Source: Heliocidaris tuberculata (Eukaryota > Echinodermata > Echinoidea > Camarodonta > Echinometridae). Taken from it: a stretch of DNA of 64,000 nucleotides. A program made the translations under genes and the position numbers. Of the stretch, positions 53,938 to 64,000 are shown piece by piece (the stretch's first letter is position 1; every line of letters starts with the position of its first letter). Where the stretch lies: the NCBI GenBank assembly GCA_025618425.1, contig CM046832.1, positions 27,470,675-27,534,674 on the forward strand. Direction: 5' to 3'. The notes beneath the pieces are model-generated. The model was given only the letters and a program-made list of their open reading frames with translations, was not told the DNA's origin and made no database searches.

Positions 53938-55240
53938 AGGCGATTAAAAAAAAAGACTACGAGGGTTACAGAAGAAAAAGTCTACCAAAAGTAAAATTTA
54001 GTGGAGATTTTCTTTGATGGACACTTGCCTCAGGTCATACGCAATTTTACCATTGACATTGACATTGAGTACATCACACCAACGTTTCTCCAACTTTAAT
54101 TTGATCTCTAAAACAATATCACGAGTTTTCAAAGAAAAGAGAAAATGACTTGATCAGCGTTTTCATAACACGAGAACGGCTCCATTTGTACAAGGGGTAA
54201 GGTAAACTTGATGCGAGTGTATTTAGCTCCAAGGGTTTCATTTTTTTTTTTTTTTTTTTACCAATCTCATTTCTCCTTCGCCCTCCTTTCCCTAATTCTG
54301 CGTGACTTTTCTAACTATTCGGATTTACTTCCCTCTCTGTCTTTTTCTGTCTGTCTGTCTGCCTCCGTCTCTCTCACTGTTGCCCCAGAACTTAATTGTC
54401 TTCCAACCCTCCCCCACCTCTATGCGACTTGGTTGTACATGTTATTACTTTCTCTTTTTTCTCTAGTCCCAAAACTTAGTGCTTCTTCTTCTTCTTTTCC
54501 ATACATACTCTTTCAATCCGGCGTTTCCTTTATATACTTGGTACTTGAATTGTATTTTGAAATATTATTTCATATCGCCTTCTCCTTTCTCTCTTTGTCT
54601 ATAAATGTAATTGTTTCTTTTTATGTTATCTTTTAATCTACACTTATTACATTTAGTACTTATAATACAGTAACGGACAACGTTATTGTTTCCAACTTTA
54701 TGTAAAACTGACGCTTTTTTCATCAGCAGTCAACTTTTCTGACCTGTATTGCGTTCTTCAGGTGTCTTCTCTTCTCCTCTCCTCAGCATGAACTCTGGAC
54801 CCGAGTTCATGTACATTTCTCTGTCACACAAGCTTCATCATATTTATCACTTATCCTCCATTCAGAGTAAAACTTTCAGAACAATGCAACGTTACCATAC
54901 TTTAAAATCGCACCATCAACAAGAAAAGGAAACACACATGCCACAAGCACTTTTTGAAAGATATTTAAAATATCTGATTTTATTTCATTCAGTTTATCTA
55001 AAATTCACAGATCAAGGCAACACATGTGCATAAACTATATTTAGAATTATAGAAGATCATAGAATCGATCTCAAGAGTATCATTTCCATTCCCTGTAGGG
55101 AATTAAGTAGCAACTTTTATTGCTAAATCACTCTCTCTCTCTCATTAACTGGACATACTGTAACTCATTTAAACCTGTACATTGCACTGTAATAGAAATC
55201 ACAATCTCTCACAATGACTTCATATACTGGGGCAAGTCCC

Positions 55241-55907
55241 GACTACATCTAAGATTTTAATATACCAGTAAATTTTGATGACTGTATCATGCTGATAGCC
55301 CTCCTCACGCTAGAATCAGACAAATTATCAAATAAACTGATATATTTGAATGTCAATTTTGTTCACAATTTCATAATACTTGGTAAACATATGGGACATA
55401 CTGTACATGTATCATGGACTTGCCCATTACACCAACACGGCACATCACTATGTTTCAACTGTACACACAATCTAATTACATGTATATCATCAATTCGTCT
55501 AACAGATTAAACGTTTTACATTTTCAAAATTAGACCCATCAGCATGACTTTGATACCCATATTCTTGCATATCAAACTATCTTAAATAAACCATTTAGCA
55601 CTTTTGTATGGTTTGAATTTTGAAAACAAAAACACACCACTATTTCAAGGTATAGTTGATTTCTGTTTAGTTCTGGCAGGATTCATGTCAGAGAAAGTCA
55701 GGTATCCATAAACAAGATTGAAACTAATAAACTGCCAAGTTCAAGCTATTTCGTACCATAGTGACCTCATCTAGGATTTTAATATATTTGATGACTATAT
55801 CAAGCTGACAGCCCTACTAGTGTTTAAAATATCAAATATATGTACGATTATATTTTATGTCAATTTATAATCTCCATTTCATAATGGGACATACCTCGGA
55901 CTTGCCC
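55241..55907. repeat. Direct duplication, period about 520 bp
   Basis: Blocks 55241-55425 and 55761-55907 share, in order, catctaagattttaata (catctaggattttaata), gatgactgtatca, gctgatagccct, gtcaattt, tttcataat, gggacatac and ggacttgccc. They are diverged. Confidence 0.55.
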
Positions 55908-56595
55908 AAACAAGACCCTGGCTCCAGGAGCACCATCTTTTCACTACAAATGGACCATGGACGCAAATTACAGTCATGCGAGTACCTCGCTATATCTATT
56001 GGCAACAAACTTTTCTCACCAATCCAGTCTCGATCCTTAATCATAAAGCATACGCTCCTCTCTTTGGCTAAGCAGAATGTTTACACATTTATTCATCCAT
56101 TGCTGCATCATGAGTTTAATCATCTGGTTACCCTTTTGCTGTACATATGATCACAAAATACTAATAGATTTGTCTTCTGTCCCTGCGACTGCCTCACTGA
56201 CCGGTACTCAAGATAACGTTTCCGGAACATGGATTGCATTACACTTGGACTGTACTAAATCAACATTCTCCTATTTCAAACTTCTTTAATCTATGAGGAC
56301 ATGTGACTCTCAGCAATTCGTATTCAGTTACCTATCTAGTGTACCATATCTCACTACACTATAAAATTACTTGCACTTATAATACTAACATCATCAAGTA
56401 TAACATCCTCTTTGGTAGAAAAATAGTACATGTACATCTGTTTTATGAGATGAATGTTTATTTGGGCTATCCAGTTTTACAAGAATTAAATACACATACA
56501 TGTAGCTTCTTCAATGTTAGGCTGGCAAAGGAGTTCGTAATATATCACTTGAAATATGAATACACTTGGAGTTCTAAAATAAGTTATTATACTAC

Positions 56596-56753
56596 TAATA
56601 CATGGTTGGGAGTGCGTTAGTGCGATCTGACAACATAAAGGTTTTTATCGTGGTGTACTAACGCACGAGGCGTAGCCAAGTGTGTTAGACACCACAATAA
56701 AAACCTGCGTGTTGCTGGATCGCACTAACGCACGAACTCACAACCATGTATTA
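56596..56753. mobile_element. GTGCGTTAGT hairpin element
   Basis: The two halves are complementary over about 75 bp each. The left half runs taatacatggttggga, gtgcgttagtgcgat, ggtttttat. The right half reads back the same with few changes. The loop is gaggcgtagcc. The unit gtgcgttagt also occurs twice more just downstream (56821-56850). Likely a MITE; no target duplication is certain. Confidence 0.5.
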
Positions 56754-58742
56754 ATAGTTTTATAAAACGGGACTACAATCTTAGTGTTTTCTTACAATCT
56801 TAGTGTTTGATCCGGATTAGCCGTGCGTTAGTCCCCTCGCCGTGCGTTAGTACTTTTTTTTTGCACGGTCACATGGTGTTATTTGACCAATCAGGATGGC
56901 TACATTCTTGAACCTGTTTTATAATTCTCATTAATTGAGAGAAAAAAATCATCTTGCATCTGATTGATAATTAGTTACTTTAATGACCTGACATTTGTGT
57001 AAGTGTGAAAAGGGAAGGATGGTAACGGCACATGATAAATAATTTCACACCATAGGTTTTTCATGAAAATTATGAAAGATTAAGATAATTTTCATTTTTA
57101 GATTATCAAAAAAAAAACTTTTGGAAATTGGTTTACTCTTGTTAGGCAGGTGTGTGTCCAGCACCCCCCCCCCCACACACACACATACAAACACCACCCA
57201 TGTTTCTCAATGACAGCATCACACACTACGGTAATGTATCAGAGCACATGTAGCTCAACACATTAATTAAAAGCTGGAACCTAAAAACAAACAAAACAAA
57301 CAATGTTTCCAATTTTGAGCACATGAATACATGCACATGTAGCTCCAAGCATCACAAACACAAAAGGAACAAAAATTAAAATTTCAGATTGCCTCACATA
57401 TAACTATGAACCTATTTGCACTCATCATTAACACAAAATCAATCATTCATTAATCATACAAGCAGATCAGTCTAATTTTATCACACATACTCATGGACAA
57501 AGATACAAATTGCATTTTGATGACATTTCTGAGGTATTCTCACAAGGGTATAGATTTGAAAGTAAGTAGAGCACCTCAAAATCGACTGTCGAATAATTAA
57601 ATTTGGCTAACAACTTTTTTTGTCAGTCGAATCACACCGTCCACATTTCTCACTATGAATAGGTTAATGATGAAGTTGTCATTGCATAACATACGGAAGA
57701 GGTAATGATGTTCATCATTCTTTTGTGCACAAACAACGCCCCAATCTAGGGTTCAGAGCACAATGCAGAGTTAAGATCAGTGAAGTGTGACTTCCTCAGC
57801 CTATAGAGGGCTCTGTCTTGGCAATGCTCCAGATCAATCTTGATTTCACTGGGTAGTATGACTAAGATTGTAAAGCTAGGTAATCCAACATCTAAAATGT
57901 CCTGTCACTGAGGACATCCATGTATTGCAACAGGTAGTATAATTGCTAGCTTTAGATTTACCTGAAACAGACCTGAAGTACACTCTCCCTTCACACATAC
58001 CGACAATTTCAAATATTCTGTCCTGGACTGTTTAATAAGTTACCCATTCTTTCATAAAGAGAAGCTCACCAGATCATTAGCTGATTTTTAAAATCAGGCT
58101 CTTGCTACCACTCTCCTACCACTTTCTACCACTCTTCTGTAACTTCTGGTTACATGCAAGCACTAAGATTACATGGAATAGGTGGCAATTGCCTAGAAGG
58201 AAGTTTGATCATACATGTCTAACATTCTATTCTATTTCATACAAAAGAGTATCCTCAGCCTTTTTGTTACTACGACCACTGATACAAAATGAGGTAACAA
58301 AGCAGATGGATATAGCTGGCCATCTATTAAATAGAATAAAACTTATCGCAGTGGCCACATGTATAGATTAGGACAGCCACCTTTCCCACTTCACAGAAGT
58401 AGAATTATGCATAGTTCATTGGCAACATCCCAAACAAAATGACTCATGTGATCTCTGGCTCTGCCTCTTTTTTTTTTCTTTTCTTCTAAAAAAAGATTAC
58501 TGGGAAATTTCTTCAGGATCTTAGATGAAATCTAATCTTTCTCTTGAGACAATTTTTATTTTCAAATATGAAAAGAAACTTATTCAGGTGGTTGTTGCAT
58601 TTTGAGACCAGTGTCAGATTGCTTGGGAATGTTCACCAGGATAAAACCTTTGCAGAATGACTACCTGTATATAAAGGACACTTATCCAAGGGTAGCCTCT
58701 TATGATGCTGACTGTAAACACAAGGTGAATAGAAGAACCACA

Positions 58743-58883
58743 CTATTTATGCCTGGATAAGACTTCCTGAGTTAAGTAGATAAGTGCTTGTCTCTCCGCA
58801 CAGCTTGTTAACTTCCCAATCTGCCTTACAGCCTCTCTGCTATGCTGCTCTGCCAAGAATCGCGACTGTTGTATACTGTCAGT
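58743..58883 (-). CDS. PDSS1: PDSS1 terminal exon with stop
   Basis: The acceptor (tctccctctttag) precedes ACT GAC AGT ATA. The exon encodes TDSIQQSRFLAEQHSREAVR, then QIGKLTSCAERQALIYLTQE and VLSRHK, with TAG at 58743-58745. It corresponds to the ..DGVQQT..LA..........I..L.PSPER.ALI.L...VL.R.K end of animal PDSS1. The conserved PSPER is degraded to SCAER here, so Ser/Pro is replaced by Cys/Ala. The intron separating it from the preceding exon is 2.8 kb and contains a Tc1-like element. The frame and terminal Lys before the stop fit the family length. Confidence 0.92.
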   Translation of the reverse strand, partial: TDSIQQSRFLAEQHSREAVRQIGKLTSCAERQALIYLTQEVLSRHK

Positions 58884-61711
58884 CTAAAGAGGGAGAAAAG
58901 AGAAAACAACACTTTAGAAAAAACCTACCAATGGAAAGAGTGAAGAAATCAGAATGGTGCACAAGAAGAGGGAGAGGAAAATATGTTCAGGGGAAAAACA
59001 CAGATTCAAGGTTAACCTGTTGCCTACTGAATTATCTAATACCCATAGGCTTAATACATGGATGACCCGGTTCCCATAGGCAATGGGTTAAAAATGGATA
59101 AAGACACTAAAATAGACAGATTGACAAAATTCAGTGATATTCTGTTTTTGCCTGAAAGCGGTTAATAGACATCAAACTTAATCTAGGTTCTGTTAGGGTG
59201 ACAAGTGTTACCTCAAAATGACAGTCCAAATGGTGAAAATGACCATACCCACAAAGTTTGTATTCCTGGGTAAGTATCCCTAAATGTCACAAGATATATA
59301 ACTTTTTTATTTGTTAAAGAGATGAGTTGACAGCCTTCGAATGATTTTGTCCGACAGAATGATGATGAAACAATGACAATGCAAATAATTAAAATCAAAC
59401 AAACAAAGCCTTTCACACAAACCAGTCAAACCACAACAGATGTCACAAAATATACATTAATTTTTTTCTTCTTAGAGTAATAATAGAACACATTTCGAAT
59501 GGTTTCACTCCACAGAAATGAAGACAAAGTTCAATTTTTGTCTTCTTTACAATGTAGGTCAATCATGTACATTTGGTCAATGGGATCTATAACTTAAATA
59601 AACACACAACATATGCCAGGTCAACACTTTTGCAGCAGCTAATTCTACATGTAATTGATACTTTGCAGGAAATCAACTCAAAGTGTTTGGAATCCCATTT
59701 CTGACCAAGTCCCATTTCTGACCAAGTCCTTACACTTTTCCTTTCATTGTATCTCTTCCAGTTCAACAAAATGTACTGAACTTTGAGTAAAAGTGTTATA
59801 CAGTGCGTCGCAGAAAAAACGAAACCCTAAATCAAAGGGTTATTGTGACCACACTATGTGCTGTATGACAATAATTATTTATTTTCCATAAACTAAAGGT
59901 ATTATGCCTTTAAATGATACATTGATGGCATCCATCCGTACATGCTTTACCGAGCAGCAACATTTTGAAAATGACATGTAAAAACTAACTTGTGCCAGAT
60001 TTGGGTAAAACCGTGAAAACGTTAGGATCACATGCGAACATGACCCAAATGTAACATGATGAGGGCATTATCCTTACCCTGCAAGAAGACTGTTTTCATT
60101 TGTTTCTTTCAATAACGAGGGTAAGGATAATGCCCTCATCATAAAATAAAGGATGGTCAATGTTTTGTCGATGTTGGGGGTAAAGAAAGGGCATGTTTTG
60201 TATATAAATGGTACCTGCAATCAAAATAAGTGATTTTCTGAAATTTGAATAACTGCAATTTAAAAAAAAAAAACATCAAAAGGAAATACAAGGCTGAAGG
60301 GTACATAAGGCAGAAAAAATATCAAGCTTATGGCAATTTCCCACCTCCGGACGGGCACTTTTTCATCTTTTGAGGGATATTTATTGATTTAGGAAACTTG
60401 GGGGCGTACACCCCTGCCACCACTGGAAATTGGTATTGACCCGTGTTTTATGGATTTCTGATTGAATACATGTCATCAGACGAGGGAATTCCATGTATCA
60501 TATTTCTTAAAGCTGATATTTCCCTTGTGTCATGTTCGCATGTGATTCACATATGTTTTCACGATTTTACCCAAATCTGGCACAACTGAGTTTTTACATG
60601 TCATTTTCAAACTGCTGCTGCTCGGTAAAGCATGTGCAGATGGATGCCATCAAAGTATCATTTAAAAGCATAATACTTCTAGTTTTTGGAAAATAGATCA
60701 GTATTATCATACAGCACACAGTGTGGTCACAATAACCCTTTGTTTTAGGGTTTCGTTTTTTCTGGGACGCACTATAGAAAAGGGGTAATTATGTAGTGTT
60801 CAAACTCCTCATCGCTGATTCATTCTGAGTTTTCCTATGAATAAAAGTGGATGACATGCCACATTAAGCTATTTGGACTGTCCATCCCTGATATGCATGA
60901 ATTAGAAAGTAATTAAGTTTCAGTTTTCTGCTTGATTAACTGAGCGTTTGAAAGTAGGATGAGGCTCGCTGGAGTGCAGTGAAGTCTTCATCTGGACTTG
61001 CAAATCTAAGTCACGGGTAGCCATAAAGGGGCAGTATCTTTTACATGTGAAAATACTGTTCTGTTAATGGAAGAAGGGCGCAAGTGGATACATGGCTAGT
61101 GTTTGCACATTTCTAGAAATACACATTTTAAGATTTTGACCTTTCTTTGACAAAATCTACACAACACATATGATTCCATATATCATATGAATTGCTAGTA
61201 GGGATAGGATACAATTTCTCTGTCTTACTTTTATTATAAAACTAAATATTGTTTATTGTTTTAAACAATAAATTTGATCAGAGTTTGTGTTTTTGCCCTT
61301 CTGCTGGGCACACGATGGTATGTCTTCAAAAAGTCACTGATGACTTGTGTATATTAGTGATGTGGAGCTTCTGTAAAATTAACTTATTAAAGGGTGATTA
61401 CTATTTGGAAGTGTAGTCATGCATCTAGTCCTTTTAAGCTGCAAATGAATATAATGCATTTAAGTTGGTAAATAGCTACATATCCATTTATCTAAAGGCT
61501 TCAATTTTAATTTTCTATGATGGATCATTAAACCAAGATGTGAAAAAATGCTGTGTTGTACACAACATTAGTTTTCCTACATACATGTATTTATGTATCT
61601 CTTTTCAAATCTTCTGATTCCACTCATTATAAGAAACACTACTGAAGAGAGAATAGAACTGGCAGATACCTAATAAACAGGATAGTAAAATGATCTTGCC
61701 ATGATACTTAC
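58884..61711 (-). other. PDSS1: PDSS1 intron with transposon
   Basis: The intron runs from the gtaagt donor next to 61712 to the ctctttag acceptor next to 58883. About a third of it is the TA-flanked inverted-repeat element at 59801-60774. A 19-bp tandem pair (tttctgaccaagtccca) sits at about 59694-59730. There is no other gene. Confidence 0.85.
59801..60774. mobile_element. Tc1/mariner-like non-autonomous element
   Basis: The termini are inverted: CAGTGCGTCGCAGAAAAAAC on the left, and on the right the complement of TAGTGCGTCCCAGAAAAAAC. TA dinucleotides lie immediately outside (59799-59800 and 60775-60776), the target site typical of the Tc1/mariner superfamily. The inverted arms run about 245 bp each (to about 60043 and from about 60528). 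The 974-bp element has no transposase frame. Inside is a second, perfect 25-bp inverted repeat (60056-60080 / 60118-60142). The superfamily call rests on TA flanks and structure only. Confidence 0.7.
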
Positions 61712-61792
61712 ATTTGCTACAGCTTTTCTTGCCATCTCTACATCCCCTTCTTGGCTGAATCTCCTCATGATCATGTCATTTAGCTCAGGATA
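61712..61792 (-). CDS. PDSS1: PDSS1 exon (27 residues)
   Basis: Between a good acceptor (attctcag) and a consensus donor (AAT|gtaagt) the exon encodes YPELNDMIMRRFSQEGDVEM and then ARKAVAN, phase 0 at both ends. This corresponds to the FPEMN.MI.RRFS..GDV..A segment of animal PDSS1, which lies after the second Asp-rich motif in the helical C-terminal part. It is too short to stand out as an open frame alone; identification rests on the family match and the exact phase fit with both neighbours. Confidence 0.93.
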
Positions 61793-61966
61793 CTGAGAAT
61801 GAAGAGAAACAATCACAGAAATGATAGGTTGCACTTAGCAATACTTACAATTGTCAAAAACTAGCCTGACATAGCATTGGTGTACATAATATCAATCTAT
61901 ACAAGTCATGTATTACAGAAATATATTTTTTAACACATGAACTCAATCATTGTTGGATACTTAAAA

Positions 61967-62560
61967 GGGGAAGTCCAGTCCAAAAATTACTTGGGTTTAA
62001 TTGAAGCAGAAAAATCAGACCTACAGATCATAAAAAGTTTGAGGAAAATCTGACAACTAATAAGAAAGTTATAAATTTTGTAGTGGCATGACATACAAGG
62101 GAAAACAATGAAGATCACTACACAAATTGGCAACTCACTGAACTCAGTCATGAATTTGTGACCTCATTGGCTCACAACTCACAAATTATTTTGTTTATAA
62201 TGATATTAAAAATTCTCAAAAAGTCACATAACTTGAACCAAGTTTTATTTATAGTAATATGTTTTTGCATGTATAAAACCTCTACAACTCTACAATTATT
62301 TCATGCACACCAAAATATTGTTTTCAAAATATTACATTTTCATAATCATTCATTCTTTATGTATATTTTATACGAAAAAAATATTTTCATGATTTTTACA
62401 GAAAACTATTTACCCTGTATTAATGTATACAGCAAAAACATATTACTATAAAAATAAGTTGGTTCAAGTCATGAGAAATTATATTCTGGGACCAAAATTT
62501 AAAATTTGTATTAAGAATATAAGCTTGACTTTTTGCTGCTTCAATCAAAATAAGAAGACG
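61967..62560. mobile_element. Degenerate foldback element in PDSS1 intron
   Basis: Left-hand sequence gggtttaattgaagcagaaa is met at the right by the complement of ttttgattgaagcagcaaaa. The AT-rich body between them has no coding signal. Inverted similarity beyond these ends is weak. It nearly fills the 789-bp intron between two PDSS1 exons. Confidence 0.35.
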
Positions 62561-62581
62561 AAATTAGATTTCGATGCAGAC

Positions 62582-62776
62582 CTTCTCAGCAGCAAAGAGC
62601 ACAGGAGCTGTAGCGAGTCCCAGTTTAAGATCAGCAGAGGTAGGTTTGCCCATTGTGTCATCACAGGATACAAAATCTAAGATATCATCAACAAGTTGGA
62701 ATGCCATGCCTATGTTACGCCCGTACTGGTACGCAATCTCACATACGTCATGGCTGGAGTCTGCTAACATCGCTAC
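62582..62776 (-). CDS. PDSS1: PDSS1 exon with second Asp-rich motif
   Basis: The acceptor (ttgattcag) is followed by GTA GCG ATG. The exon encodes VAMLADSSHDVCEIAYQYGR, then NIGMAFQLVDDILDF, SCDDTMGKPTSADLKLGLAT and APVLFAAEK, and ends at AAG|gtctgc. The FQLVDDILD segment is the second Asp-rich motif, which binds Mg2+ and the allylic or isopentenyl diphosphate. GKPTSADLKLGLAT is the conserved loop after it. All 65 codons are open and join in phase with the exons on both sides. The donor is non-consensus after gt, but protein continuity into YPELND supports it. A foldback repeat ends only about 20 bases from this donor. Confidence 0.95.
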
Positions 62777-63263
62777 CTGAATCAAGAAAAGAAATCAAAG
62801 TAAAATATGAGATACTGTAAGACTTACATTATAAACCAGACTGTAAAGCCGTCAACAAGTTTCATCAAGTATTTTTCTCAAGAAACAAGCAATTTTCTTC
62901 GCAATATTGAGTGAACTTGACGACTATGTGAATGTTTGCGAATCTACATAGAGTTCTTATTATATCAATTTAATTCTGCACATCTTGACTCCTTACGTCT
63001 ATACCTTCTAATCTTTCCTGTTATCTACATCAACTCAAATTTTCACCTCCTTACCCATTCATAAACATTCATAAAATCTTATAGAAATCTGTGACAACAG
63101 ATAATGACTTTTGCCCGCATTCTAATAAGATTTACACCCGACCCTGAGTTTAAGCTCGGTTTAAAATTGAGCTTAACAAACTTAAGGAAATTTGACCCAA
63201 GTCCAAGTTTTCCCCACGTTAAACATGACAGACGTGATAGCGTCACCTCTATTTTTTACTTAC

Positions 63264-63373
63264 TGCTTTACAACTATGGGCCATTAGGCTGGCAGTCTTC
63301 TTGTAAGTCTTCATGAGGTAGTGGGAAAATCTCTCATTTTCATCATCTTTAGACCCAAGCTGCATGAATTCAC
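63264..63373 (-). CDS. PDSS1: PDSS1 exon (substrate-binding helix region)
   Basis: On the - strand an acceptor (ccttttcag) precedes GT GAA TTC ATG. The exon encodes (G)EFMQLGSKDDENERFSHY and then LMKTYKKTASLMAHSCKA, and ends at GCA|gtaagt (phase 0). The GEF..LGS, F..Y..K and KTASL motifs are typical of long-chain trans-prenyl diphosphate synthases; the Lys-Thr of KTA contributes to diphosphate binding in the family. The first two bases complete a Gly codon whose first base lies in an upstream exon outside the window, so the 5' junction is phase 1. The match to vertebrate PDSS1 (GEFLQLGSKENENERFAHYL) is very close. Confidence 0.95.
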
Positions 63374-64000
63374 CTGAAAAGGGGGCAAACCAATATCATA
63401 AAATAACTACAGTTTCATCTTGATTGACCTTTCAAACTGGAAAATAAATCAATATTCATGTACCAAATTCTCAAAATGTATGTTACAAAGAACTATGATT
63501 CATTTTGCAATACTGGTAGAAAGAAAGGCGTCGATCTGTCTCGCATCTGGTAAAAAATACTTTCAATTCCATGTTTTATTCAGCTGGACCTAGATTTACA
63601 TAAGTCAGAAATATAGAAAGCTTGTTTATGTATGTGTTCATCAGTGAATTTTGGGCATATCACACTTCCAAATAACTTATTTTTGTTTTATAAGGATCCT
63701 ATTAATTTGATTCATGTCTACTAAATACGACAAGCAAGGTTTCTTCCATCTGTAAATTGTCATACATCTGGGCCTCTTCTTGTTTAAGTGTTGAGATCGA
63801 TCCAAATTGACAGTAAGTCCTTCAGTCATTCACAAAATCACAATCTCCTATCTCCCCTATGTCAAGTGTTGCAATTGATATAAATCTCAACACAGTGAAA
63901 GTCAACTGCAACTCTTCAGAGCCCTGACGAGATTAACATCACACTCATATACATCGACTGAAATGTGGTTCTTTTTTGCTTTATCTTATACCTTTGACTA

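Larger units (their letters stand above)
54700..58742 (-). other. Possible PDSS1 3' UTR and flank, no other gene
   Basis: The interval downstream of the PDSS1 stop is AT-rich and CA-leaning on the + strand. It has fewer long microsatellites than the rest of the window. It contains a local duplication (55241-55425 / 55761-55907) and a hairpin element (56596-56753). TTTATT on the + strand, which is AATAAA on the gene strand, occurs close to the stop (for example about 58554) and could be the poly(A) signal. Open frames here are short, and none resembles a known protein. Confidence 0.3.
58743..64000 (-). other. PDSS1: PDSS1 gene, 3' part (last four coding exons in window)
   Basis: Four - strand exons (63264-63373, 62582-62776, 61712-61792, 58743-58883) join in frame to 174 residues. 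They match the C-terminal half of the catalytic subunit of the heterotetrameric polyprenyl diphosphate synthase. In animals PDSS1 pairs with PDSS2 in mitochondria and makes the long isoprenoid tail of ubiquinone from farnesyl or geranylgeranyl diphosphate plus isopentenyl diphosphates. The second Asp-rich motif (DDILD) is present. The first, and the mitochondrial targeting sequence, would be in exons beyond 64000; I found none between 63374 and 64000. Introns in the window are about 2.8, 0.8 and 0.5 kb. The gene is tail-to-tail with Mox. Confidence 0.95.

Overview
This is a eukaryotic window: AT-rich, full of introns, and dense in microsatellites and short palindromic (foldback) repeats. It suggests a marine deuterostome invertebrate, most likely an echinoderm and perhaps a sea urchin. 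The reasons are a Mox homeodomain close to the vertebrate one, very large introns, and many miniature inverted-repeat elements. The species call is an inference. I see no prokaryotic, viral or CRISPR features.

Two protein-coding genes can be supported, in convergent orientation. (1) A Mox/Meox homeobox gene on the + strand is complete from ATG (12966) to TGA (49420) in four coding exons: 12966-13061, 36652-37081, 46882-47066 and 49109-49420. They join in frame to a protein of about 340 residues. The homeodomain (about residues 194-253) is split by an intron between positions 44 and 45. (2) The 3' half of PDSS1 (polyprenyl/decaprenyl-diphosphate synthase subunit 1, ubiquinone side-chain synthesis) lies on the - strand. 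Its last four coding exons are 63264-63373, 62582-62776, 61712-61792 and 58743-58883 (stop at 58743-58745). The N-terminal exons lie beyond 64000.

Layout. 1-12295 is upstream intergenic DNA with no recognisable gene. About 12296-12965 is the probable 5' UTR and promoter-proximal region of Mox. 13062-36651 is the 23.6-kb first intron; it holds a duplicated TAATT-rich block, two long inverted-repeat elements, a CACAGTGTG-rich foldback and (AT)n tracts. 37082-46881 is intron 2 and 47067-49108 is intron 3. 49421-58742 is the 9.3-kb tail-to-tail interval with both 3' UTRs, a 30-base G run, a perfect small hairpin and a GTGCGTTAGT hairpin element. The rest is PDSS1 exons and introns; one intron contains a roughly 1-kb Tc1/mariner-like element flanked by TA.

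The genes are functionally unrelated: one is a developmental transcription factor, the other a mitochondrial prenyl synthase subunit. Nearly all the unusual content is non-coding: at least seven structurally different foldback or palindromic repeats, several local tandem duplications, and recurrent homopolymer junctions. All coordinates come from reading the sequence by eye. Repeat family names and UTR limits are tentative.
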